Shown: in pieces, positions 27,828-38,328 of the stretch
Position numbering within the stretch: the first letter of the stretch is position 1
How the letters are laid out: every line of letters begins with the position of its first letter
DNA from: Scleromatobacter sp964418745
Lineage (GTDB): Bacteria > Pseudomonadota > Gammaproteobacteria > Burkholderiales > Burkholderiaceae_C
NCBI GenBank assembly: GCA_964418745.1
Contig: CAYQMX010000018.1
Location: 1-64,000, forward strand
Direction: 5' to 3'
Length of the DNA stretch: 64,000 nt
Program-made: the position numbers and the translations under genes
The notes under the pieces: generated by a model
What the model saw: the letters and a program-made list of their open reading frames with translations, nothing else
Told to the model about the DNA's origin: nothing
Databases searched by the model: none

Positions 27828-27896
27828 ATGCGGCTCCGCCGGGCCGCTCGCGGCCGGCCCCTTGGGGGCAGGGAGCGCTAGCGACCGTGGGGCTCC
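27828..27896. repeat. REP-like palindromic element between accD and folC
   Basis: About 70 bases packed with short inverted repeats: GCGGCTCCGCC, GGCCGC-TC-GCGGCC, CCCCTTGGGGG and AGCGCTAGCG. It starts 3 bases after the accD stop. Elements of this composition are common after genes in Burkholderiales and can act as terminators or mRNA stabilisers. That assignment rests on resemblance only. Confidence 0.55.
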
Positions 27897-27898
27897 AT

Positions 27899-28771
27899 TC
27901 AGGCCACGGCGTCGGCGCTTTGGCGTTGCAGCTGCGCGAGCAGCTTCGCGATCGTCGGACGCAGCTTGCGGCGGTCGACGATCATGTCGATCGCGCCCTT
28001 GGTCAGCAAGAATTCCGAGCGCTGGAAGCCCTCGGGCAGCTTCTCGCGCACCGTGTTCTCGATCACGCGCGGGCCGGCGAAGCCGATCAGCGCCTTGGGC
28101 TCGCCGATGACGACGTCGCCGATGAACGCGAAGCTGGCCGAGACGCCGCCCATGGTCGGGTCGGTCAGCACGCTGATGTAGGGCAGCTTCGCCTTGGCCA
28201 GCAGGGTCAGCGCGCCGTTGGTCTTGGCCATCTGCAGCAGGCTGAACAGGCCTTCCTGCATGCGCGCGCCGCCGGTGGCGGTGTAGCAGACGAAGGGCAC
28301 CCGCTGCTCGACCGCGGCCTGCACGCCGCGCACGAAGCGCTCACCGACGACCGAGCCCATCGAGCCGCCCATGAAGTCGAATTCGAAGCAGGCGACGACC
28401 AGCGGCACGCTCATGACGGCGCCGCCCATGACGATCAGCGCGTCGGTCTCGCCGGTGGCCTCCAGCGCGCCCTGCAGGCGCTCGGGGTACTTGCGGCTGT
28501 CCTTGAACTTCAGCGGGTCGACCGGCAGCACTTCCTGGCCGATCTCGTAGCGGCCTTCCGGGTCGAGGAAGCCGTCGAGCCGAGCCCGCGCGCCGATGCG
28601 CAGGTGGTGGTCGCACTTGGGGCAGACGTTGAGGTTCTGCTCGAGGTCGGTCTTGTAGAGCACCGTTTCGCAGGAGGGGCACTTGATCCACAGGCCTTCG
28701 GGGATCGTGCGCCGCTCGCTCGGATCCGTCTGCTGGATCTTCGGGGGCAACAGCTTCTCAAGCCAACTCAT
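27899..28771 (-). CDS. accD: Acetyl-CoA carboxylase carboxyltransferase subunit beta
   Basis: 290 residues. With AccA it transfers the carboxyl group from biotin to acetyl-CoA in fatty-acid synthesis. The N-terminal zinc ribbon shows CPSC and CPKC (about residues 31-53). The crotonase-like core has MGGSMGSVVGERFVR and ATGGARMQEG. The start is ATG 28771, with AAGGAG six bases upstream; the TTG just before it belongs to the spacer. It lies 111 bases after trpA, the accD/folC order of many proteobacteria. Confidence 0.97.
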   Translation of the reverse strand: MSWLEKLLPPKIQQTDPSERRTIPEGLWIKCPSCETVLYKTDLEQNLNVCPKCDHHLRIGARARLDGFLDPEGRYEIGQEVLPVDPLKFKDSRKYPERLQGALEATGETDALIVMGGAVMSVPLVVACFEFDFMGGSMGSVVGERFVRGVQAAVEQRVPFVCYTATGGARMQEGLFSLLQMAKTNGALTLLAKAKLPYISVLTDPTMGGVSASFAFIGDVVIGEPKALIGFAGPRVIENTVREKLPEGFQRSEFLLTKGAIDMIVDRRKLRPTIAKLLAQLQRQSADAVA

Positions 28772-28882
28772 CAATCACTCCTTGCATGCGGCTCGGTGGA
28801 GCCGCCCAACATTGTCGTCGACCTGCCCGACCCGCCGCGCCGGCCGGAACCGTGCGGCGGTGTCGCTGCCGAACCGGCGATT

Positions 28883-29700
28883 TTACGCCTTCCCGATCTC
28901 GTCGACCGCGGCCCGGATGTCGGCGATGAACCGCCGGGCGCCTTCGGCCACCTGGTCGCGCGGCAGCACTTCCAGGCATTGCACGAGCGCCGAGCCGATG
29001 ACCACGGCGTCGGAGACCTGCGCCACTGCCTTGGCCGAGGCGGCGTCGCGGATGCCGAAGCCCACGCCCACCGGTACGCTCACATGCTGCCGAATGCGCG
29101 GCACGGCGCGTGCCACCGCCTCGGTGTCGAGGTGGCCGGCGCCGGTGACCCCCTTGAGCGAGACGTAGTAGACGTAGCCGGCGGCGACCGCCCCCACCTG
29201 CTGCATGCGCGCCTCGGTGGACGTGGGCGCGAGCAGGAAGATCGGCGCCAGCCCGGCCGCCTTCAGCGCGGTGGCGAAGGCCACCGACTCCTCGGGCGGG
29301 TAGTCCACCACCAGCACGCCGTCGACGCCGGCCTGGGCGCAGTCGCGCACGAAGCCGCCGGCGCCGTGCGCCAGGTCGTAGGCCTCCACCGGGTTGGCGT
29401 AGCCCATCAGCACCACCGGCGTGCGGGCGTCGCGGGCGCGGAACGCGCGCACGGCCGCCAGCACCTGCGGGGTGCCGATGCCGCGCGCCAGCGCGCGCTC
29501 GGAGGCCTTCTGGATGACCGGGCCGTCGGCCATCGGATCGGAGAAGGGCACGCCCAGCTCGATCACGTCGGCCCCGCCGGCGGCCAGCGCCAGCATGATG
29601 TCGACGGTGGCGTCGGCGTACGGATCGCCGCAGGCGATGTAAGGAATGACGGCCTTGCGGCCCTGCTCGCGCAGCGCCGCGAACGTGGCATCGATGCGCT

Positions 29701-29704
<4 letters not shown>
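28883..29704 (-). CDS. trpA: Tryptophan synthase alpha chain
   Basis: 273 residues. It cleaves indole-3-glycerol phosphate to indole, which is passed to TrpB. The catalytic Glu lies in DVIELGVPFSDPMADGP and the catalytic Asp in YIACGDP. The loop SLKGVTGAG and the phosphate site VGVGFGI are present. The ATG overlaps the trpB stop by 4 bases (ATGA), fitting the need for equal subunit amounts. Confidence 0.97.
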
Positions 29705-30966
<1,262 letters not shown>

Positions 30967-31040
30967 GGTGATCTTCCTTGCGGGTACCGGCGCCCGTTGT
31001 CCGGGGCGTCCGGGGGAAGCAGCGGAAACGGCCCGCGGCT

Positions 31041-31691
31041 TCAGGTCATGGCATCGGCGATGCGGGCATCTGCCTCGCGAACCGCCTCGCAGAACCGGCG
31101 GATCAGGACGGCATCCTTGATGCCCTTGCCCTGCTCCACGCCGGAACTCACGTCAACGGCCCAGGGCCGGACGTGCATCACTCCATCGATCACGTTTGCA
31201 GGATTCAACCCACCAGACAAAACGACTGGAAGGGGGACGCCTGGAGGAATTTGAGACCAATCGAAAGCCTTTCCACCGCCGCCATAACCCTCGACGAAAG
31301 CGTCGAGCAGCAGGCCGGCCGCGCTGGCGAAACCAGACGCACAGTCTAGCAAATCGACGCCCGGTGCCATGCGCACCGCCCGCAGGTAGGGTCGGCCGGG
31401 CTGCTCGCACTGCTCGCGCGTCTCGTCGCCGTGGAACTGCAGCAGGGCATGGGGCACCGCGGCGACGGCCGCGTCGACGAGGTCGGGGCTGGCATTGACG
31501 AACAGGCACACGGGCGTGACGAAGGGCGGCAGCCGCCCTGCCAGCTCGGCCAGGCGCGCGATCGTCACATGCCGCGGGCTGCGCTCGTACAGCACGAAGC
31601 CGAGTGCGTCGGCGCCGGCGGCGACCGCGGCGTCCACGTCCTGCTCGCGCGTGAGGCCGCAGATCTTGATTCGGGTACGGGGATGGATCAT
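31041..31691 (-). CDS. trpF: Phosphoribosylanthranilate isomerase
   Basis: 216 residues with the (beta/alpha)8 fold. It converts phosphoribosylanthranilate to the ribulose form in tryptophan synthesis. The catalytic Cys is in KICGLTREQDV and the catalytic Asp in the C-terminal AVDVSSGVE; the phosphate loop is LSGGLNPANV. The ATG overlaps the truA stop (ATGA). trpF-trpB-trpA grouped after truA is a common betaproteobacterial order. Confidence 0.96.
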   Translation of the reverse strand: MIHPRTRIKICGLTREQDVDAAVAAGADALGFVLYERSPRHVTIARLAELAGRLPPFVTPVCLFVNASPDLVDAAVAAVPHALLQFHGDETREQCEQPGRPYLRAVRMAPGVDLLDCASGFASAAGLLLDAFVEGYGGGGKAFDWSQIPPGVPLPVVLSGGLNPANVIDGVMHVRPWAVDVSSGVEQGKGIKDAVLIRRFCEAVREADARIADAMT

Positions 31692-32671
31692 TGCTTGGGG
31701 GTCGGGCCGGAAACGAAGGGACGGGTCTCGTCCGGGTGCGCCAGCTCGGGCGGCACGCGCGGCAGCCAGTCGTGCGCCGCCGTGCGACGCGGGATCGCCA
31801 GGTGCGGGTCGTACTGCGGACCGAGGAAGTACAGGCCGGCCGGCGGGAAGGTCGGCGGCGCGAGCTCGCGGTTGCGCTCGGCCAGCAGTTGCGCCATGTA
31901 GGCCGGCGGCTGGTGGCCGCTGCCGATGGTCACCAGCGCACCCATCAGGTTGCGCACCATGTGGTGCAGGAACGCGCTGGCCTCGAAGTCGAAGCGCCAG
32001 TAGTCGCCGATGCGGTGGATGGCGATGCGGCGCATCTGCTTGACCGGCGACAGCGCCTGGCAGTGCGACGACCGGAACGAGCTGAAGTCGTGCTCGCCGA
32101 TCAGGGCGCGGCTGGCCTCGCGCATGGCCTCGAGATCGAGCGGCCGGAACACCCAGCCGCACAGGCCGGCTTCGATCGCCGGGCGCACGGCCGATTCGCG
32201 CACGAGGAACGCGTACTGGCGTCCGCGCGCGGCGTTGCGCGCGTGGAAGCCGGGCTCGACGTTCTGCGCCCACTGCACGGCGATGTCCTCGGGCAGGTAA
32301 CGGTTGGTGCCGCGCACCCACGAGAAGACCTCGCGCACGACCGGGGCGTCGAAATGCACCACCTGGTTGAGGGCGTGCACGCCGGCATCGGTGCGCCCGG
32401 CGCAGGCCGTGGCGACGAGCTCGCCGCGGGGCAGGCCCACGAACTGCGCCAGCGCCTTCTCGAGCTTGTCCTGCACCGTGTTGCCGTCGGGCTGCGACTG
32501 CCAGCCGTGGTACTGCTGGCCGCGGTAGGCGATGCCCAATGCGACACGCCCGGGCACGGTGGCCGCCGAGGTGGCGGCGCCGTGCGCGGGCGCGCTCGGG
32601 GACAGGGGTTCATGCGGGCCGGGCACCGGGCCCGGCGTGCTCGCAGCGTCTTCAGGGGCGGGAGAGTTCAC
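31688..32671 (-). CDS. truA: tRNA pseudouridine(38-40) synthase
   Basis: 327 residues. It isomerises uridines 38-40 in tRNA anticodon arms. The catalytic Asp95 lies in CAGRTDAGVHA, and YRGQQYHGWQ starts the fold near residue 49. The family usually begins near that point, so the first 40 residues (Pro/Ala/Ser-rich) are an extension or a wrong start. The start used here is GTG 32671, ten bases after fimV; a GTG at Val39 would give the normal length. Confidence 0.93.
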   Translation of the reverse strand: MNSPAPEDAASTPGPVPGPHEPLSPSAPAHGAATSAATVPGRVALGIAYRGQQYHGWQSQPDGNTVQDKLEKALAQFVGLPRGELVATACAGRTDAGVHALNQVVHFDAPVVREVFSWVRGTNRYLPEDIAVQWAQNVEPGFHARNAARGRQYAFLVRESAVRPAIEAGLCGWVFRPLDLEAMREASRALIGEHDFSSFRSSHCQALSPVKQMRRIAIHRIGDYWRFDFEASAFLHHMVRNLMGALVTIGSGHQPPAYMAQLLAERNRELAPPTFPPAGLYFLGPQYDPHLAIPRRTAAHDWLPRVPPELAHPDETRPFVSGPTPKQ

Positions 32672-32681
32672 CCCGAGCAGG

Positions 32682-35507
32682 TTAACCCAAGGCGTCCAGC
32701 ATGGTCTGGGCGCGGGACTTCAGCGGGCCCTCGGCCTTGGAGACGACTTCTTCCAGCAACTCGCGCGCGCCTTCGTGGTCGCCGATGCGGCGGAACTCGT
32801 CGGCCAGCTCGATCTTGCGCGCCATCGGCTCGCTGTCGCCGTGGGCGGCGTGCAGGTCGAGCTCGGGCAGGCCGGGCTCCTCGGCCGCGTGCGCAGCCGG
32901 GGCCGACTTGTCGAGGTCCAGCGACAGGTCGCCGAAGTCGAAGTCGATGGACGGGGTGCCCGGTGCCGGGGCGGCCACCGGCGCGGGCGGCGCCGGCGGG
33001 ATGACCGGCACTTCGACCTGGCCCGGCTCGAGGTCGAAATCGCTGACCTCGAACGGCTCGTCCTGCTTGGCGGCCACGTGCGGCTGGCGGGCGGTGTCGC
33101 CCGAGTCCATGTTCATCGGCTCGGTGTGCAGGCTGGGCGCCTTGGTCGCCGGCCCTTCGGGCTGGACCGTGGGCGCTTCGTCGTGGTCGAAGTCGATGGG
33201 CAGGTCGGTCGACGAGAATTCGTTCGCGCCCTCGCCCTTGGCGGGCGGACGCATCAGCGTCACCTCGTCGGGCTCGTCGCCCAGCGGGTTCAGCGGCATC
33301 GGGTCGGTGTCGACGATGGCGTACTCGCCGCCTTCGGTATACAGCGGATTGGTCGGGTCGATCTGGCGACCGAGCTCCTGGGCCTTGACCCAGTCCTCGC
33401 CCTGGCCGTTCGTCAGGCCCTGGAGCTGGCGCGCCTGGGTCTCGAAGGTCTTCAGGTCGGCGCGCTTGGCGTAGACCTCGAGCAGCTTGGTGCGGATGGC
33501 CAGGCGATCCGGGTCGGAGCGCTGGGCTTCCTTCAGGATTTCCTCGGCCTGCAGGTCGCGGCCATAGGCCAGGTAGACGTCGGCTTCGGCCACCGGGTCC
33601 ACGTCGCCGATGGCGTCGAGCTGACTCAGCGAGTAGTTCAGCGACGACGACGCCGAGTTGGCCGCGCCGTCGCGCGTGTCCACGCGCTGGCCGCCGCTGG
33701 CGCCGAAGAACGAGTCCGGCTGGATCTTGCTCTCGATGAACGAGGTCTCGCCCGAGAACTTGTTGCGGTCGCCGCCCTGGCGACGACGCCAGAACAGGAA
33801 GCCGCCCAGCAACGCCACCAGGCCGGCCAGGCCCGGGATCAGGTACGGCGGCTCGAACAGCGAGGACAGGATGCCGTTGTCGTCGGCAGGCGCGGCGGCC
33901 GGCACCGAGGCCGGGCGCACCGGCGCCGAGGCGTGCACCGGGGCGGACGGCACGAAGGCCGGCGCGGCGGCGCTGGCGACCGCGACCGGAGCGGACGCGA
34001 TCACCGGCGCGGCGACGACCGGGGCCGAGGCCACCACCGGCGGCTTGACCACCGGCGACGGCGTGGACGCGACGACCGCGGGCGCCGGCGCGGCAACCAC
34101 CGGCTTGGGCGCGGGCACCGGCGCGGGCGGCGGGGCGGGCGCCGGCGCGGGCTTGGGCGCGGCGACGGGCACCGGGGCCGGCGCGGGCGCCGGCTTGGGC
34201 GCGACCACCGGCGCGGGCGCGGCGAGCGCCAGCGTGTCGGCCGGCAGCGCCGGCGCGGGCGCCGGGGTCTTGGCGGCCGGCGCGACCGGCGCGGCCGGCT
34301 TGGCGTTGGCCAGCGTCTTCAGTTCGTTCAGGTTGCGGTTCAGTTCCGCGACGCGCGCGTCCTCGGCCTTGCGCAGCGAGGCCTTGGAATCCTTGGCTTC
34401 CGCCGGCGTCGTGCCGGGCTTGGCCGTGCCGCGCGACAGCGTCAGCTTGTCGGGTGCCGGCGGTGCCGAGGCCGTCTTCTGGTCGTTGATCTTGGCCTCG
34501 ACCTTGCCCGACGCGGCCCGCTTGCCTTCGTCGGTGTGCACGGTGGTCACGCCGGTCGCCAGGCGATGGCGGTAGGCCGCGAAATCGGCGCTCTGGGCCT
34601 GGATGATCTGGTGCGCTTCCTCGTTCGACAGCTGCTTGGCGGTCTCGGCGCCCGGCACGCTCAGCGTGACGCCGGACTTCAGCCGGTTCATGTTGTCGTC
34701 GATGAACGCCGTCGGGTTGTTGCGGTACAGCGAGACCAGCATCTGATCCAGCGACACGCCGCTGGGCTTGTTGCCGGCCGCCAGCGACGTCAGCGTGTCG
34801 CCCGGGTTGACCTTGACGGTGGACTCGCCACCACTGCTGGCCACCGGCGGCGGGGTCTGCTTCTCGACCGGCGCGGGGGCCGGCTTCGGCGCGGGCGCGG
34901 GCTTGGGCGCGGGGGTGGGCTTGGACGCGCGCGGCGCCGGGGCCGGCGCGGGAACGGGTGCGGGCAGCGGTGCCGGCGGCGGTGCGACGGCCACCTGCGG
35001 GGCCGGCGCGGGCGCGCGCACGGCAGGCGGCGGCGGCGACGCGAACACCGGCGCGGTGGCCGTGGTGCCCGGCTGCGCGGCGGTGTTGCGGCCCGGCGGG
35101 TCGATCAGCAGCGTGTAGGACCGGGTCAGGTGGCCGGTGGACCACTGGAAATCGACGATGACGTCGACGAACGGTTCCTGCACGACCTTGTCGCTGGACA
35201 GCACCAGCACCGGGCGGCCGTCGGCGCGTCGCGACAGCGTGACGCTGGCGCCGACGAGCACGCTGTTGTATTCGACGCCGGAGGCCTTGAAGGCCTCGGG
35301 CGAGGCGAGGCTCACGCGCAGGGAAGAGGCTTCCTCCGCGCTCAGGCTCGTCACTTCGATTTCAGCGCGCAGGGCCTCGCCCAGAACGGATTGCACGTTC
35401 ACGCGTCCCAGTCCCAATGCCGAGGCACCGGTCGACAGGAGGATCAAGGCAGCAGCGGCCATGACGTTCAGCGCGCGACCAGTGGTGACCAACGAGCGAT
35501 TCTTCAA
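32682..35507 (-). CDS. fimV: FimV-like polar hub protein (LysM and TPR)
   Basis: About 941 residues. A signal peptide ends near TGASALG. A conserved N-terminal FimV domain follows, then a Pro/Ala linker, a LysM peptidoglycan-binding region beginning VKVNPGDTLTSLAAG, a coiled-coil segment and a second Pro/Ala stretch. One transmembrane helix (LIPGLAGLVALLGGFLFW) precedes an acidic cytoplasmic part with the C-terminal FimV TPR domain. FimV anchors at the cell pole and supports type IV pilus and signalling assemblies. I choose TTG 35507, which starts MKNRSLVTT like an ordinary signal peptide; the ribosome site (GGGA) is weak. It sits between asd and truA, as in many Burkholderiales. Confidence 0.9.
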   Translation of the reverse strand: MKNRSLVTTGRALNVMAAAALILLSTGASALGLGRVNVQSVLGEALRAEIEVTSLSAEEASSLRVSLASPEAFKASGVEYNSVLVGASVTLSRRADGRPVLVLSSDKVVQEPFVDVIVDFQWSTGHLTRSYTLLIDPPGRNTAAQPGTTATAPVFASPPPPAVRAPAPAPQVAVAPPPAPLPAPVPAPAPAPRASKPTPAPKPAPAPKPAPAPVEKQTPPPVASSGGESTVKVNPGDTLTSLAAGNKPSGVSLDQMLVSLYRNNPTAFIDDNMNRLKSGVTLSVPGAETAKQLSNEEAHQIIQAQSADFAAYRHRLATGVTTVHTDEGKRAASGKVEAKINDQKTASAPPAPDKLTLSRGTAKPGTTPAEAKDSKASLRKAEDARVAELNRNLNELKTLANAKPAAPVAPAAKTPAPAPALPADTLALAAPAPVVAPKPAPAPAPVPVAAPKPAPAPAPPPAPVPAPKPVVAAPAPAVVASTPSPVVKPPVVASAPVVAAPVIASAPVAVASAAAPAFVPSAPVHASAPVRPASVPAAAPADDNGILSSLFEPPYLIPGLAGLVALLGGFLFWRRRQGGDRNKFSGETSFIESKIQPDSFFGASGGQRVDTRDGAANSASSSLNYSLSQLDAIGDVDPVAEADVYLAYGRDLQAEEILKEAQRSDPDRLAIRTKLLEVYAKRADLKTFETQARQLQGLTNGQGEDWVKAQELGRQIDPTNPLYTEGGEYAIVDTDPMPLNPLGDEPDEVTLMRPPAKGEGANEFSSTDLPIDFDHDEAPTVQPEGPATKAPSLHTEPMNMDSGDTARQPHVAAKQDEPFEVSDFDLEPGQVEVPVIPPAPPAPVAAPAPGTPSIDFDFGDLSLDLDKSAPAAHAAEEPGLPELDLHAAHGDSEPMARKIELADEFRRIGDHEGARELLEEVVSKAEGPLKSRAQTMLDALG

Positions 35508-35946
35508 TTTGTATCCCGAATGCAAATTGGCGATCTCTGCAAGATCGCCTTGAATGACAGGTCTCTCGACGAGTTCATCGGTAACTGGCGCGCGCAATTA
35601 AGACCCACGCCCGTACGGGAAAAGACCATAGCACCAGCCAGAAACGCTGACAAGCTCATCCATTGAGCACCTGCCTGCGGGAACTGCCTGCCGTTTTGGC
35701 CCGGTCCGCGTCCGAATATTCTCTCACCATGACGCCGGGATAAACCAGCGCAGGCGCGCATTTTGCCTGCGCCGCGCGCGCCGGAAGCGGAGAGTTAACC
35801 CCGAAATACTCGAATAAGCCACGCACCGGGCTATTTCCTGAGCGGCGCGCACGCCGCAGAGGTAACAAGATATTTCGGGCGACGGTTTGGCGCGCGCGCA
35901 ACGATCTCCTGATCGTTGGGCGCCCGAAAACGCCTGCCGGCGTGCA
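35508..35946. other. fimV upstream region with a perfect hairpin
   Basis: 439 bases between the asd stop and the fimV start, with no supported gene. GGCGATCT (35529-35536) and AGATCGCC (35542-35549) form a perfect 8-bp dyad with a 5-base loop, about 20 bases before the fimV start codon, so it would lie in the fimV leader. The rest is less GC-rich than the neighbourhood in places, which suggests that fimV has its own promoter here. Confidence 0.5.
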
Positions 35947-37074
35947 TTACTTGTCGAGAAGAATCCGCAGCATGCGGCGCAGCGGCTCGGCGGCACCCCA
36001 CAGCAATTGGTCGCCGATCGTGAATGCGCCGAGATATTCCGGGCCCATCGCGAGTTTGCGCAGGCGGCCGACGGGAATCGTCATCGTGCCGGTGACGGCC
36101 ACCGGCGTCAGGTCGCGCACGGTCGCCTCGCGATTATTCGGAACCACCTTCACCCACGCGTTGTCGGCGGCGATCATGGCCTCGATGTCGGCCAGCGGCA
36201 CGTCCTTGCGCAACTTGAAAGTGAGCGCCTGGCTGTGGCAGCGCATGGCGCCCACGCGCACGCAGAAACCATCGACCGGCACCGCGGCGGTACCGAAACC
36301 CTCGCCCTGGCCGAGAATCTTGTTGGTCTCGGCCATGCCCTTCCATTCTTCCTTGGACATGCCGTTGCCCAGGTCCTTGTCGATCCAGGGAATCAGCGAG
36401 CCGCCCAGCGGGACGCCGAAATTCCTGGTCTCGTCGGCCGACAGCGCGCGCTGCTTCGCGGCGACCAGGCGGTCGATCTCGAGGATGGCGCTCTTCGGGT
36501 CGTCCAGCAGCGCCTTCACTTCGGCGTTGAGCGTGCCGTACTGCGTCAGCAGTTCGCGCATGTGCTGGGCGCCACCGCCCGAGGCGGCCTGGTAGGTCTG
36601 GGTGCTCATCCACTCGACAAGGCCGGCCTTGTAGAGCGCGCCCACGCCCATCAGCATGCAGCTGACGGTGCAGTTGCCACCGATCCAGTTGCGTCCGCCC
36701 TTGGCGAGCGCGTCCTTGATCACCGGCATGTTGACCGGGTCCAGCACGATGACCGCGTCGTCGCTCATGCGCAGCGTGGAGGCGGCGTCGATCCAGTGGC
36801 CGTTCCAGCCCGCGGCGCGCAGCTTGGGGAACACCGCGCTGGTGTAGTCGCCGCCCTGGGCCGTGACGACGATGTCGCAACGCTTGAGCGCGTCGATGTC
36901 GAACGCGTCCTTCAGCGTCGTCTCGTTCTTCGCCTGCGCCGGGGCCTTGCCGCCCGCCGCGCTGGTCGAGAAGAACACCGGTTCGATCAGCGCGAAGTCG
37001 CCTTCGGCCTGCATCCGTTCCATCAGCACGGAGCCAACCATGCCGCGCCAGCCTACGAGTCCTACCAATGCCAT
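35947..37074 (-). CDS. asd: Aspartate-semialdehyde dehydrogenase
   Basis: 375 residues. It reduces aspartyl phosphate to aspartate semialdehyde, the branch point to lysine, diaminopimelate, methionine and threonine. The NADP loop is VGLVGWRGMVGS, and the catalytic cysteine is Cys135 in GGNCTVSC, the same number as in E. coli. The catalytic His is in VGAMRCHSQA. The sequence type is the Gram-negative one. It lies 152 bases after leuB, with a hairpin in the gap. Confidence 0.97.
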   Translation of the reverse strand: MALVGLVGWRGMVGSVLMERMQAEGDFALIEPVFFSTSAAGGKAPAQAKNETTLKDAFDIDALKRCDIVVTAQGGDYTSAVFPKLRAAGWNGHWIDAASTLRMSDDAVIVLDPVNMPVIKDALAKGGRNWIGGNCTVSCMLMGVGALYKAGLVEWMSTQTYQAASGGGAQHMRELLTQYGTLNAEVKALLDDPKSAILEIDRLVAAKQRALSADETRNFGVPLGGSLIPWIDKDLGNGMSKEEWKGMAETNKILGQGEGFGTAAVPVDGFCVRVGAMRCHSQALTFKLRKDVPLADIEAMIAADNAWVKVVPNNREATVRDLTPVAVTGTMTIPVGRLRKLAMGPEYLGAFTIGDQLLWGAAEPLRRMLRILLDK

Positions 37075-37124
37075 GTCGTTCGCCTTGTCGCGTGCGTCGC
37101 ACGCCTTGAACCTTGTCGATCTGC

Positions 37125-37144
37125 CGGCTCCCGGACGGGAGCCG
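37125..37144. other. Perfect 9-bp inverted repeat between leuB and asd
   Basis: CGGCTCCCG and CGGGAGCCG are separated by GA. It can form a stable hairpin on the leu-asd transcript but has no T-run. It may partly uncouple asd from leu expression, or protect an mRNA end. Confidence 0.4.
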
Positions 37145-37226
37145 CCGCTTGTCCTGCTTCCCGCCCTGCGACTCGCGTCGCCTGGAAATCTCTTGGAGGA
37201 AGCAGGGGCGTCGCTAAGTCGGAGCG

Positions 37227-38327
37227 TCAGCTCGTGGTTTTGGTAATCGTGGTGGTGGCGCGCACGGCCGCGACGACGGCGTCGCCCATCTCGCGCGTGC
37301 CCACCGTGCGCGTGCCCGCGGACGCGATGTCCACGGTGCGAAGACCGCTTTCCAGCACGGCGCTCACCGCGGACTCGATGCGGTCGGCGGCGTCGGCTTG
37401 CTGGAGTGTGTAGCGGAGCATCATGGCGGCTGACAATATTGTAGCCAATGGGTTGGCGATCCCCTTGCCCGCGATGTCCGGGGCGCTGCCGTGGCTGGGC
37501 TCGTACAGGCCCTTGTTGTTCGCGTCCAACGATGCCGACGGCAGCATGCCGATCGAGCCGGTGAGCATCGCGGCCTCGTCCGACAGGATGTCGCCGAACA
37601 TGTTGCCGGTGACCACGACGTCGAGCTTCTTGGGCGCCTTGACGAGCTGCATCGCCGCGTTGTCCACGTACATGTGGTCCAGCTCGATGTCGGGGTACTG
37701 CGCGTGCACTTCGGTGACCACGTCGCGCCAGAACTGGAAGGTCTCCAGCACGTTGGCCTTGTCGACGCTGGTCACGCGCCTGCCGCGCTTGCGGGCGGCC
37801 TGGAATGCCACGTGCGCGATGCGTTCGATCTCGGGGCGGCTGTAGCGCATCGTGTCGAAGGCTTCCTCGGCGCCGGGGAAGTGGCCGTCGACGGCGGTGC
37901 GGCGGCCGCGCGGCTGGCCGAAATAGATGTCGCCGGTGAGCTCGCGGATGATCAGGATGTCGAGGCCCGACACCAGCTCGGGCTTCAGGCTGGACGCGTG
38001 CGTGAGCTGCGGATGGCAGATGGCCGGGCGCAGGTTGGCGAACAGCGACAGGTTCTTGCGCAGGCCCAGGATCGCCTGCTCGGGGCGCAGGTGGCGCTCG
38101 AGCTTGTCGTACTTCCAGTCGCCGACGGCGCCGAACAGCACGGCGTCGGCCGCCCGGGCCAACGCCAGCGTGGCGTCGGGCAGCGGGTGGCCGTGGTTGG
38201 CGTAGGCGATGCCGCCGACGTCGGCCGACTCCATCTCGAACGGCAGTTCGAGGGCGCGCAGCACCTTGACGGCTTCGTCGACGATCTCGGGGCCGATGCC
38301 GTCGCCGGGGAGGATTGCGATCTTCAT
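37227..38327 (-). CDS. leuB: 3-isopropylmalate dehydrogenase
   Basis: 366 residues. It oxidises and decarboxylates 3-isopropylmalate with NAD in leucine synthesis. The start MKIAILPGDGIGPE is the conserved N-terminus. Substrate-binding arginines are in LRKNLSLFANLRP and IRELTGDIYFG; metal-binding aspartates lie in the later part, and the NAD motif is HGSAPDIAGKG. It follows the small membrane gene by one base and completes the leuC-leuD-leuB set. Confidence 0.97.
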   Translation of the reverse strand: MKIAILPGDGIGPEIVDEAVKVLRALELPFEMESADVGGIAYANHGHPLPDATLALARAADAVLFGAVGDWKYDKLERHLRPEQAILGLRKNLSLFANLRPAICHPQLTHASSLKPELVSGLDILIIRELTGDIYFGQPRGRRTAVDGHFPGAEEAFDTMRYSRPEIERIAHVAFQAARKRGRRVTSVDKANVLETFQFWRDVVTEVHAQYPDIELDHMYVDNAAMQLVKAPKKLDVVVTGNMFGDILSDEAAMLTGSIGMLPSASLDANNKGLYEPSHGSAPDIAGKGIANPLATILSAAMMLRYTLQQADAADRIESAVSAVLESGLRTVDIASAGTRTVGTREMGDAVVAAVRATTTITKTTS

Positions 38328-38328
38328 G

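Noticed and set aside
31688..32671. Frameshift or fusion at the N-terminus of TruA
   Set aside because: The 40 extra residues are low-complexity and a later GTG gives the normal length, so a start-site question is the simpler explanation.
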